Source: Planctomycetota bacterium (lineage in GTDB: Bacteria > Planctomycetota > UBA1135 > GCA-002686595). From it: DNA of 37,814 bases. Each line of letters begins with the position of its first letter. Position 1 is the stretch's first letter. Under the pieces are notes generated by a model, which worked only from the letters and a program-made list of their open reading frames with translations, did not search any database and had not been told where the DNA came from. The position numbers and the translations under genes are program-made. Shown here piece by piece: positions 1 to 7,645 of this stretch. The stretch covers positions 97,935 to 135,748 of the forward strand of contig SIAI01000007.1 in assembly GCA_009691855.1 (NCBI GenBank), written 5' to 3'.

Positions 1-912
1 TTCCGGATCGCCGTAGTACACCACGCCGGGATTCTCGGCCTTGACCGTGTAGTAGCCGATCTCGATGCGCTGGTGCTCCAGGTCCGCCTTGGTCGCCTGC
101 ACCTGGCTCTCGCGCTGGGTCAGCGCGGCTTGCTTCTCCTTGAGGTTGATGTCGGACTTCTTGCGCGCGTTCTCGAGCTCGCGCTCGCCGTTGCGCACCT
201 CGCTCTCCTTCATCTTGAGTTCCATCGGCGCGGTGTACGCCTCGTGCAGCTCGAGATCTTTGCGTGCGTTCTCGTCGCCGATCTCGGCCTCGCGCAGGCG
301 GATGCGTTCCTCCTCCTCCTGGATGCGCGTCAAGAAGCCCTGCCGCACGAGTTCGGGCACCTGGCGAAACTGTTCCTTGCCGCGCTCCAGCTCGCTCTTG
401 GCCTTTTCGGTTGCCAGGTTGAGCTTGCGCAGCTCGTTGGGCGCGTCGCCCTGCTTGTAGCGCTCGAGCGTGAGCTGGGCCATCTGCAGGCCGAGCTCGG
501 CCTTCTCGATCGAGGCCTGGTTGTCGCGCTCCTGGATCTCGCGGTTGGCCTTGGCCGCCTCGAGCTCGATCTCGTACTGCACCAAGTTGTTCTCGAGCTC
601 GCGGATCTGCTGCTCGAGCTGCGTCTTGTCGAATTCGATCAGCACGTCGCTCGGCACGACGCTCTTCCCTTCCTCGACCAGCACCATGATCTTGCCTTCG
701 CCCTCGAACTGCGGCGAGATCTTCACGTTGTCCTGCGCGGCGAGGCTACCGTTCTCTTCGATCGCGATGCGCAGGTCGCCGCGCGCGACCGTGAACAGCG
801 AGCTCGACGACGCGCTCCGGCCCGCGGCCTCGGCCTTGTCCGCTGCCAGCCAGCGGCTCGACGCCGCCAGGCCCACGATCGCGATCAGCGCCACCCACAG
901 AGCCGTCTTCAT
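1..912 (-). CDS. HlyD/RND-type periplasmic adaptor (3' end outside window)
   Basis: Membrane-fusion adaptor that would bridge an inner-membrane transporter to the TolC-like channel encoded just upstream. The reading frame is open from ATG at 912 to the window edge (304 codons), so the C-terminal part is missing. An N-terminal hydrophobic anchor (about residues 4-20, LWVALIAIVGLAA) is followed by a half-lipoyl-like stretch (about 40-95) and a long charged, Glu/Lys/Arg-rich alpha-helical hairpin (about 95-290) typical of adaptors. The visible end, GVVYYGDPE, resembles the return strand into the lipoyl domain. Its ATG overlaps the TolC stop as ATGA, implying translational coupling. Whether the partner is an ABC (MacB-like) or an RND pump cannot be told, because the next gene lies outside the window. 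The family assignment is firm, the substrate unknown. Confidence 0.85.
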   Translation of the reverse strand, partial: MKTALWVALIAIVGLAASSRWLAADKAEAAGRSASSSSLFTVARGDLRIAIEENGSLAAQDNVKISPQFEGEGKIMVLVEEGKSVVPSDVLIEFDKTQLEQQIRELENNLVQYEIELEAAKANREIQERDNQASIEKAELGLQMAQLTLERYKQGDAPNELRKLNLATEKAKSELERGKEQFRQVPELVRQGFLTRIQEEEERIRLREAEIGDENARKDLELHEAYTAPMELKMKESEVRNGERELENARKKSDINLKEKQAALTQRESQVQATKADLEHQRIEIGYYTVKAENPGVVYYGDPE

Positions 913-2510
913 CGTTTCCACATCCCGTCTTCGTCCACGAACAAGATTCCCAGATCGCGCAGCAGCGTCAAACGCGCGATTTCGTAGCGGACCTGCTCGT
1001 CGATCAGCGCGTTCTGCGCGTCGAGCAGGGACTGGTTGGCTTCGACCACGTCGCGGTTGGGCAGCTCGCCGCGCTCGAAGCGCAGCTCGGCGATGCGCAG
1101 GTTCTTGGTCTGGTCTTTGATCAATTGGCGCTGGATGTCGAGCGACTGCAGGCGCCGCGTGAGCTCGCGGAAGGAGCTCTTGATCGAGACCGCCAGCTGA
1201 TCCTCGAACTCCTCGAGGCTGCGCCGGGCGCGCGCCAGGTCCAGCTGCGCGGTGCGGTAGGAGTTGCGCTCGCGCACGCGGTCGAGGGGGATGCCCAGCG
1301 TCAGCGACAGGCTCGTGTCGCTGCGCTCGATATCGCTGCCGCCGAAGGAGGTCGAGCTCCCGGTGGCGTAGCTCGTGCCGAGCTGGAGCTGGAGGTCGGG
1401 CAACAGCGTGTTGTGCGCGAGCTTCACGCCGCGCTCCACGTCCTCCAGCTGCTCGTGGCGGTTGAGGAGGTCGAGCCGGTTCACCAGTGCCACCTCGATT
1501 GCCGAGCGCTCGTCGTACTCGACCGACAAGTAGGGCGGCGCGTCCGGCTGCACGTCGACCGGCTGGTCGGCGGGCAGCCCCAGGAAGATGCGAAAGTTGT
1601 CGAGCGCGAGCTGCAGGCTCTCTTGCGCCTCGAGCAAGTCGTTTTGCGCGTTCAACTCGCTGCGCCGCGCGCGCAGGACGTCCAGTTGATTCACCTGCCC
1701 CTGCCCGACGGCGAACAGCGCCTCGGCCTGGCGCCGGCCGAAGACGTTGTTGTCCAGGTTGCGCTGCTGGTTCTCGATCGCCTGCTTCTGGTTCACCAGG
1801 TCGTAGTAGCGGCGCGCGACGTCGATCGAGAAGTCCTCGCGGAACAGCTCGAACTCGCGCAAGGCATAGGTCAGGCTGCGCTCGGCCTGGATCAGCGACT
1901 CGTGCGTCACCGCGTAGCCGCCGCCGCGCAACAGCGGCTGCGCCAGTTGCAGCGAGACGAGCGAGTCGTACTCGCCCGCGTCGCCCTCGCGTCCGACCGC
2001 CGAGCTGGCCGCCTCGAGAGAAACGCGCGCGCCGGAGGCCAGGATCTGCGAGGCGCTGAAGTTGGCGCTACCCGAGTGCGAGTCCTGGAGGACGGCCGCG
2101 TCATCTAAAACATACGCCAGCGCCAGCGCGAGCTGCGGCTCGAAGTCGTGCCGCACGCTGCCCAGCGACAGCGCCTGCGCGTGCAGGTCCTCGCGCTGGT
2201 CGATCATCTGGCGGTTCGTGCGGTAGGCGATGGCCAGGGCCGCGCGCAGGTCGAGCACCTGCGGCGCGGGAGCGGCGGCCTCGGGCGCCACCGGCTCGTC
2301 GCCCGTGGGCAGCGCGGGAGCCTCGGGCGTCGGCGGGCGCAGAGCCGGCTGTAGGACCGTCGCCTCGCGCGTGCCGAGCACCTCGCGGCCGCGCTCCTCC
2401 AGGATGCGCAGGGCCGAGCGCTCGGCGAGCCGCTCGTGGTGCTCTGCCGAGCAGCCGCCCGCCGCACAGGCGAGGATCAGCCAACCCCATGATCGCGTCG
2501 TGATGCCCAA
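909..2510 (-). CDS. TolC-family outer-membrane efflux lipoprotein
   Basis: Outer-membrane factor of a tripartite efflux or secretion system, about 533 aa. The body (from about residue 75) shows two TolC-type repeats rich in coiled-coil heptads, including NQKQAIENQQRNLDNN and the second-repeat helix LDLARARRSLEEFEDQL, ending with an LTLLRDLGILFVDEDG tail. The suggested start is TTG at 2510, because it gives a short hydrophobic leader (WGWLILACAAGGC) with a lipobox-like Cys at about residue 20. The Shine-Dalgarno is weak, so the start is uncertain. The open frame extends upstream to 3113, but that part would overlap the divergent lipoprotein gene and looks non-coding. The stop overlaps the adaptor start. 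The Pro/Ala-rich segment after the Cys is probably a periplasmic linker. Confidence 0.85.
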   Translation of the reverse strand: MGITTRSWGWLILACAAGGCSAEHHERLAERSALRILEERGREVLGTREATVLQPALRPPTPEAPALPTGDEPVAPEAAAPAPQVLDLRAALAIAYRTNRQMIDQREDLHAQALSLGSVRHDFEPQLALALAYVLDDAAVLQDSHSGSANFSASQILASGARVSLEAASSAVGREGDAGEYDSLVSLQLAQPLLRGGGYAVTHESLIQAERSLTYALREFELFREDFSIDVARRYYDLVNQKQAIENQQRNLDNNVFGRRQAEALFAVGQGQVNQLDVLRARRSELNAQNDLLEAQESLQLALDNFRIFLGLPADQPVDVQPDAPPYLSVEYDERSAIEVALVNRLDLLNRHEQLEDVERGVKLAHNTLLPDLQLQLGTSYATGSSTSFGGSDIERSDTSLSLTLGIPLDRVRERNSYRTAQLDLARARRSLEEFEDQLAVSIKSSFRELTRRLQSLDIQRQLIKDQTKNLRIAELRFERGELPNRDVVEANQSLLDAQNALIDEQVRYEIARLTLLRDLGILFVDEDGMWKR

Positions 2511-2733
2511 TTCGGAGAGCCCCCGCCTCGCCTGCCGCAGCGACCTACCCCTGGGGTGCGCCACAGTTTCGCTGAGAGCGGAGGGCCTGCATAGACGGCT
2601 TGCGCGGGAGTTACCTCTGCCGGATTCCCGACTTTTCTTCGACTCTTCGCGCGAGCGGCGCTTCTCGGCTCGCGGCGCGGTAACCGTGCGTGGGGGACCC
2701 GCTAGCAGCGGTCCCACCCCTCGGAGGCTTTCC

Positions 2734-3480
2734 ATGAAGTTGCCCGCTCTCTTCCTCGGTCTCTGCTCCCTGCTCGCGTCCTGCAGCGGCCTGCCCATCC
2801 GGCCGGAGCCGGCCGAGCTGCGCACCAGCCTGCCGCTCGAGTACCGCGCCAGCCTGTCGAGCCAGAGCCCGCTGGCGATCGAGGTGGACGAGGCCGAGCG
2901 GGTCACGAGCGAGCGTCGCATCGAGGTCCGGATCGAGGTGCGGAGCTGCTCGCCGCGCGAGGCCGAGGCGCAGCTCGGCGCGCTCGCCCTCGGCCCGACG
3001 GCCTGGATCCTTTCCGAAGACAACGCGACGCGCCTGCTCGCGAGCGGAGGTGAGCGACTGAGCGCGCCGAGCCTAGTCGTGTTCGATGGCCAGCGCTCGC
3101 ACTGCGCCGTCACGGACCAGCGTGCTTACGTCAGCCGCTTCGAGGTCTCGGGCGACGGCACGTCGATGGTCGCCGATCCGGTCATCGACACGGTGCGTCA
3201 TGGGCTGAGCTTCGCGGTGTGCGCACGCGTCGCCGCGGACGACGCGCTCGAGCTGGACCTCGAGTGGCGCCTGTGCGAGCTCGACCCGGAACTGCCCGAG
3301 CTCACGCACGCTCTGCCGCTCGGCAGCACGCCGGTGATGCTGCAGGTGCCGCTGGTCATGGATCAGCAGCTCACGACCCACGCGCGCTTGCGCGCGGGCG
3401 AGTGCGTGGTGCTGAGCTGCCGTAGCGCGGATGGACGACAACGGCAGGCCGTGGTCCGCGCGAGCGCCAGCGGCCGCTGA
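2734..3480 (+). CDS. Small lipoprotein with possible secretin-like C-terminal module
   Basis: A 248-aa predicted lipoprotein. ATG at 2734 is preceded by GGAGG at 2723-2727 and begins a clear type II signal (MKLPALFLGLCSLLASC, Cys17). The C-terminal half (about 110-245) has the alternating pattern of the beta-module found in secretin/GspD-type proteins: a segment around VVFDGQRSHCAVTDQRAYV, a paired-strand segment VRHGLSFAVCARVAADDALE, and a closing LQVPLVMDQQLTTHARLRAG. It is too short to form a secretin channel alone. It could be a pilotin-like or decoy protein, or simply a distant relative. It is divergent from the TolC gene across 223 bp in which no convincing -35/-10 pair was seen. The lipoprotein call is firm; the module is inference. 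Confidence 0.75.
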   Translation: MKLPALFLGLCSLLASCSGLPIRPEPAELRTSLPLEYRASLSSQSPLAIEVDEAERVTSERRIEVRIEVRSCSPREAEAQLGALALGPTAWILSEDNATRLLASGGERLSAPSLVVFDGQRSHCAVTDQRAYVSRFEVSGDGTSMVADPVIDTVRHGLSFAVCARVAADDALELDLEWRLCELDPELPELTHALPLGSTPVMLQVPLVMDQQLTTHARLRAGECVVLSCRSADGRQRQAVVRASASGR

Positions 3481-3606
3481 GCGTGCGCGCGCGCCAGCTC
3501 TAGTAAGACGCCAAGGAGCGGTGGCGTGACGGAGGTGAGCTGGCAGACTAGGGAGACTCTCGTCTCAGGCTCTTCCCTTTCTCTCTCTCCCCTTCCCATC
3601 TTTGCC

Positions 3607-5211
3607 ATGTCTTCTTGCACCTTCCCCGTGTTCGCTGCTTTCTTCCTCGCCTCGGCTTCCTGGGCGCAGACTCCCTCGCCGCGCATCCGCGAAGGTGACG
3701 CGCTGCCGAGCGGCGATCACGTGACCTTCGTCGGCACGAATCAGATCGACGACCGCGGCTCGTGGCTCTCCCTGGTCGACTCGGATTTCGCGGACGTGAC
3801 CCAGGACGCGTTCCTGCTGCGCGACGGGCAGGTGCTCGTGCGCGAGGGCGTAAACGTCGCAGGACCGGCGGGAGCCACCCTGGACGATTTCGTCTTCGTC
3901 GCGAGCGGAGCGGGCGGCGACTACGTCTCCATCTTGAAGGTGCAACTGGGCGTCGAGCAGATCTATGGTCTCTACTTCGACGATCAGCTCGTCGCCTTGC
4001 AGCATGGCGCCGTCGGTGCGCCTGAAGTCTCTGCCGCGGCGACCTGGGGACACTTCCAGGGCGCCTGGCTGAACGGTTCGCGCGCGCTGCTCGTGCTCGG
4101 CGAGATCAGCAACCCGGACGTCGCCGGGCCAAAGGAGGACGCGCTGGTGCGCTTCCAGCTCGACGGAGCGGGTGCGGTGGTCTCGAAGAACGTGCTTCTG
4201 ACCAAGGGGCAGTTCGTTCCGGCCGTGAACGGCAAGGTGAACATCCTGGGCAGCTTGGCGACGACCTGCGCGCTCAACGCCAGCGGCGACTTCCTGAGCC
4301 TGGTGTATCCGACCGGCGGCCCCGGGGCGCTGCTCGAGAACCTCGACATCGTTCTGGCCCGTGAGGGCGATCCCGCGCCGATCGCGGGGCGCTCCTATGG
4401 GCTTCTGAGCAAGGTGGCGCTCAACGACTTCGGCGAGAGCGCGTTCACGGCCACTCTGGACGGAACGACCGACACCTACTGCATCATCCGGAACGGGCAG
4501 AAGTTCGCCCAGGCGGGCGACGTCGTGCCCTTCCTGCCGAGCCCGCTCGGCAACGGCTCGGCCGCGCCGCTGTCCCTCGCCAACAGCGGCGATCTCTTCT
4601 GGCGCGCGAGCGATGCCACCGGCGCCAGCGCGACCTTCCTGCGCAACATGGAGGTGATCGTGCAGGAGAACGTCACGCAGATAGGCGGCGCGCTGGTGAC
4701 GCGCGTCGCGCTGGACAGAGACGCCTTCGACGCGAGTCCCGACGGCCGCTTCTGGGCCGGACGCGTGGAGCTCCAGGGCATCGGCGACGCGCTGGTCACG
4801 GCGGACTTCGGCCTCGTGGTGCCGGTGCAGGGCTGCGCGACGAACACGGCCCAGCTGCGCAAGGCGAGTGGCGACGCGCTCACCGGCCAGCGCCTGACGC
4901 TCGCGCTCGACGGCGCCCAGGCGCTCGGCGCCTTGCCGGCCTTGCTGGTCGGCACGCGCGGGATCCGCTCGAGCGCGGGCTGCGGCGCCGCGACCGTCGG
5001 TGGCGAGCTGCTGGTCGAGCCCGCGAGCCGCATCGCGACGCTCTTCGGCGCCCCGTGGACCGGCGCAGCGGTGCCGTTCGTGATCGACATCCCTCCCGCT
5101 GCGGCGCTGGTCGACCTGGAGCTCTTCACGCAGGGCGTCTTCGCACAGGCCGGCGGCGCGCCGAGCCTACGCCTCGCGAACGCCTTGCGCATCCAGGTCG
5201 GGGCGCCCTGA
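3607..5211 (+). CDS. Secreted NxxG-repeat protein with planctomycete-type C-terminal module
   Basis: A 534-aa predicted exported protein of unknown function. ATG at 3607 was chosen because it starts a good Sec signal (FPVFAAFFLASASWAQ); the longer frame from 3526 adds no plausible leader. The body holds several degenerate repeats of the type N/D-x-x-G followed by a beta-strand and a ligand or anchor-like arm: IDDRGSWLSLV, LNASGDFLSLV, LNDFGESAFTATLDG and LANSGDLFWRA, each followed by a segment such as LLRDGQVLVREG or IIRNGQKFAQAGD. The last about 110 residues form a separate beta-rich module with two Cys and a final LANALRIQVG, closely resembling the end of the protein at 24762-26318 (LSNVIAL). 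No Shine-Dalgarno is visible; a long pyrimidine tract (about 3570-3606) precedes the start. The gene converges on the next one with only 15 bp between stops. Confidence 0.8.
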   Translation: MSSCTFPVFAAFFLASASWAQTPSPRIREGDALPSGDHVTFVGTNQIDDRGSWLSLVDSDFADVTQDAFLLRDGQVLVREGVNVAGPAGATLDDFVFVASGAGGDYVSILKVQLGVEQIYGLYFDDQLVALQHGAVGAPEVSAAATWGHFQGAWLNGSRALLVLGEISNPDVAGPKEDALVRFQLDGAGAVVSKNVLLTKGQFVPAVNGKVNILGSLATTCALNASGDFLSLVYPTGGPGALLENLDIVLAREGDPAPIAGRSYGLLSKVALNDFGESAFTATLDGTTDTYCIIRNGQKFAQAGDVVPFLPSPLGNGSAAPLSLANSGDLFWRASDATGASATFLRNMEVIVQENVTQIGGALVTRVALDRDAFDASPDGRFWAGRVELQGIGDALVTADFGLVVPVQGCATNTAQLRKASGDALTGQRLTLALDGAQALGALPALLVGTRGIRSSAGCGAATVGGELLVEPASRIATLFGAPWTGAAVPFVIDIPPAAALVDLELFTQGVFAQAGGAPSLRLANALRIQVGAP

Positions 5212-5226
5212 GCTACGCATTCGATC

Positions 5227-6978
5227 TCAGCGCTTGCGCGCCGTGACCTTGCCACCGGGGAGCTCGAGCTCGAGCTCCCCGGCCGCGTTCCGGAGCGCGC
5301 CGGCTACCTGCCGGTGAGCGACGAGGTCGTAGCACACGAAGCCGTGCTCCGCGCGCGGCACGAAGCGCAGGCGCGAGGCGTAGGGCGGCCCGCAGTCGAG
5401 GCCGAAGAAGTACTCGTCGCCAGCCTGCAGGTCGAGCAGCTCCTCGCCGTGCTCGAACTCGAGTCGCACCATCAGGTGGTTCAGCTGGTTCGCGTCCGGC
5501 CGCAAGCCGAGCAGGGTCGCCTCGCGCAGCGTGCCGTGCGGAGCCAGGAGCTCACGCCACCAGCTCTCGACTCCGTGGAAGCGCTCCAGGTCGCGGTCGA
5601 ACTCATGCAGACGCGTGAAGTCGTTGTGGCGCAGGCCGGCCACGATCTCCTCGGCCTGCGTCAGGAGGTGCTTCTGGTCGCCGCTCAGCTTCCCGGAGAC
5701 GAGCTCGAGCGCCGCCGGCGTGCGCGCCTCGAGGAACAGCGCCGATCCATGCGCGAAGGCGCGCCAGCGCGCGCCGCCGAGGGCCTCGTACTCGCCGGCC
5801 AGCGCGGCCAGCGCGGACTCCGGCGTCGTCGTCGTGGCCGGCGGCGGCGCCAGGACCTTGCCGGCGACGAGCGCGCGCACGTCGGCCGCGATAGTGCGCG
5901 GGACCGCGGGCGCGTTGGAGAGCAGCACCACGAAGGACTCGTCGCCGGGGGCGCTCACGCACTCGGCCGCGAAGCCGCTCTTGGTCCAGCCGCTGCGCTC
6001 GTGCACGAGCGTCTTCTTCTCGGCCTTGCGCACGAGCCAGCCGCAGGCCATGTCGTCCAGCGCGGGCGCGAAGAGCTTCTTCTTCGAGGCCTTGGTGAGC
6101 AGCGCGTCGCCGCGCAGCGCCTGTTCGAAGCGCCACAGGTCGGGCGCGCTCGTCAATACACCGCCTGCGCCGCGCAGGGCCCAGGAGTACCAGCCCTCGC
6201 TGGCCAGCTCGCGCTCCTCGGCCAGGTCCGGATCGAGCGGGAAGCGCAGGCCCAGCGCGCCCTCGGGCGGCGGCTCGTCCGGGCGCAGGAAGGCGCGCGC
6301 GACGTGCTCCGCGGCCAGCGCACCACCCTGACGGAAGCCGGTGCTCGCGAGTCCGGCCGGGCGGAAGACGAGCTCGCGCAGCGCGTCCTCGAAGGATTGC
6401 TTCGTCACCGTCTCGATCACCGCCGCGAGCAAGGCGTAGCCGACGTCGCTCGGCACGCAGTCGGCGCCCGGCGTGTCGAGCAGCGGCATGCGCAGGGCCG
6501 CGCGCACCAGCTCGTCGCGCTCGACCAGCTTCGGACCCACGCCGGGGATCGACCAGGGCAGGCCCGAGGTGTGCACGAGCAGGTGCTGCAGCTGGATCTT
6601 CTTCTTGTCGGCCGGGATGTCGGCGAAGAACCGATCGAGCGTGTCCTTGGTCTCGAGCTTCTTCTGCTGCTCCAGCACGAGCACGGCGCAGGCCGTGAAC
6701 GGCTGCGCAAGCTGCCCAAGGTCGAAGACCGTCGCCGACGTGCAGGCCGCGCCGCTGGTGCGCTCCGCGACGCCGTAACCCTGCACCAGGATCGGCAGGC
6801 CCTTTTCGACGACCAGCACCGTGCCCGAGAAACCGAAGGGCACGCAGCGCGTGAGGTAGGCGTCGATCGCCTGCGCCAGCGGGCCGGAGACGAGCGCGCC
6901 GTCCGTCGCCGGCTCCGTCTGCGCTGCAAGCGTCCCCGCGATCCAACCGAGCGCGGCCGTGATCCATCCGGCGTGCAA
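5227..6978 (-). CDS. Serine beta-lactamase-fold protein lacking the catalytic Ser, Lys and Tyr (predicted pseudoenzyme)
   Basis: A 583-aa exported member of the class C beta-lactamase/DD-peptidase-like family by overall pattern (GTVLVVEKGLPILVQGYGVA, LQHLLVHTSGLPW, VGYALLAAVIE). The start is TTG at 6978, supported by AGGAGG four bases upstream and a signal peptide (WITAALGWIAGTLAAQ). The family SxxK motif should fall where the sequence reads LGQLAQPFTA: Ser is Gln89 and Lys is Gln92. The second motif, normally YSN, reads PSD (176-178). The region near the third motif (HERSGWTKSGF) looks normal. It is therefore unlikely to hydrolyse by the usual mechanism, and a binding or scaffold role is inferred. 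A C-terminal extension (about 380-583) is of unknown family. It lies 248 bp downstream of the receiver gene, with a large palindrome between. Confidence 0.85.
   Translation of the reverse strand: MHAGWITAALGWIAGTLAAQTEPATDGALVSGPLAQAIDAYLTRCVPFGFSGTVLVVEKGLPILVQGYGVAERTSGAACTSATVFDLGQLAQPFTACAVLVLEQQKKLETKDTLDRFFADIPADKKKIQLQHLLVHTSGLPWSIPGVGPKLVERDELVRAALRMPLLDTPGADCVPSDVGYALLAAVIETVTKQSFEDALRELVFRPAGLASTGFRQGGALAAEHVARAFLRPDEPPPEGALGLRFPLDPDLAEERELASEGWYSWALRGAGGVLTSAPDLWRFEQALRGDALLTKASKKKLFAPALDDMACGWLVRKAEKKTLVHERSGWTKSGFAAECVSAPGDESFVVLLSNAPAVPRTIAADVRALVAGKVLAPPPATTTTPESALAALAGEYEALGGARWRAFAHGSALFLEARTPAALELVSGKLSGDQKHLLTQAEEIVAGLRHNDFTRLHEFDRDLERFHGVESWWRELLAPHGTLREATLLGLRPDANQLNHLMVRLEFEHGEELLDLQAGDEYFFGLDCGPPYASRLRFVPRAEHGFVCYDLVAHRQVAGALRNAAGELELELPGGKVTARKR
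5255..5282. repeat. Perfect 28-bp palindrome at a convergent gene boundary
   Basis: The 14 bases at 5255-5268 are exactly the reverse complement of 5269-5282 (arms contain CCGGGGAGCTCGAG). It lies inside the last codons of the beta-lactamase-fold gene, where it encodes the alternating ELELELPGG stretch, and 43 bases past the stop of the plus-strand NxxG gene. It could help terminate the plus transcript, but no T-tract follows, so a function is inference. Confidence 0.7.
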
Positions 6979-7052
6979 GCTGCCTCCTGCGCCAGCACGG
7001 TAGCGTGGCGCGCGCGCTTTCGCAGCCGTCGTCCTGGAGCGCGGGGCACTAC

Positions 7053-7226
7053 CCCGGATTGTTCATGAGGCCTCGGCTGCAACGTCGCGACTGGCTGCAT
7101 CTGCAGCGCTTCGCTCCCTGCGAGTCCTCAACGACCTGCAGAGAGGTCGTCTCCGGGCTCTCGGTCCCTCACCGCGGCATCCGCAGCCATTCGCGACGTT
7201 TCGCTCCAGGCCTCATGAAACCCGGG
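7053..7226. repeat. 174-bp imperfect palindrome abutting a stop codon
   Basis: The left half (7053-7139) and the reverse complement of the right half (7140-7226) align along their length. Perfect blocks include TTCATGAGGCCT, AACGTCGCGA, TGGCTGC and, at the centre, ACGACCT (7131-7137)/AGGTCGT (7144-7150). The symmetry centres of the outer and inner blocks agree to within about 1 bp. The right edge touches the TAG stop of the receiver gene (7227-7229). It occupies most of the 248-bp gap before the beta-lactamase-fold gene. A folded RNA at the transcript end, a REP/MITE-like element or a protein-binding cruciform are all possible. No T-tract was seen. Confidence 0.8.
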
Positions 7227-7634
7227 CTAGGCCGCCGCGCTGCCGCCGGCGGTGGCTTGTGCGAAGCCGGCGAGCATGAGCTGGATGCGGCGCACGAACT
7301 CCTCGGTCGGCAGCGGCAAGAGCAGGAGTTCCTGCGCGCCACAGCGCAGCGCTTCCTTGCGGAACGCCTCGAGGCGGTAGACGTGCGTGCACAGCACGAT
7401 CGGGAAGGTGCGCCCCGCGTCGCGCGCGCGCACCTCGCGCGCGGACTCGAAGCCGGTCTTGCCCTCCAGCAGGCTGTCGATCAGGACGAGGGCGGGTGCT
7501 TCGCCCGTCAGCGCGCTCATCAGCTCGGCGTGGCTCTTGATGAGGTGCACGGCGAAGCCGGCTTGCTCGAGGCCGCGCTGGCGCGCCTCGGGGCATTCCT
7601 GCTGGTCGTGGGCGAAGAGGATCGTGGGCTTCAT
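7227..7634 (-). CDS. Stand-alone receiver-like protein lacking the conserved Lys
   Basis: A 135-aa CheY-like domain with no output domain. It starts at ATG 7634 with GGAG about five bases upstream. Seen: an acidic-pocket remnant (FAHDQQ instead of a double-acidic DD), the probable phospho-acceptor in ALVLIDSLLEG, and the switch Thr in IVLCTHVY. The usual KPF motif near the C-terminus reads LLLLPLP, so the conserved Lys is replaced by Leu. Normal phosphotransfer signalling is therefore doubtful. The Ala/Gly-rich tail (ATAGGSAAA) is short. The gene is 11 bp downstream of the GspE/PilB-like gene and almost certainly co-transcribed, suggesting it works with that protein. Confidence 0.8.
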   Translation of the reverse strand: MKPTILFAHDQQECPEARQRGLEQAGFAVHLIKSHAELMSALTGEAPALVLIDSLLEGKTGFESAREVRARDAGRTFPIVLCTHVYRLEAFRKEALRCGAQELLLLPLPTEEFVRRIQLMLAGFAQATAGGSAAA

Positions 7635-7645
7635 CGGTGCTCCGC

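Noticed and set aside
5314..7068. Long plus-strand open frame of 584 codons opposite the beta-lactamase-fold gene
   Set aside because: Antisense shadow caused by high GC: Arg/Ala/Leu/Glu-only composition with no domain pattern, while the minus strand shows clear family motifs and a Shine-Dalgarno.
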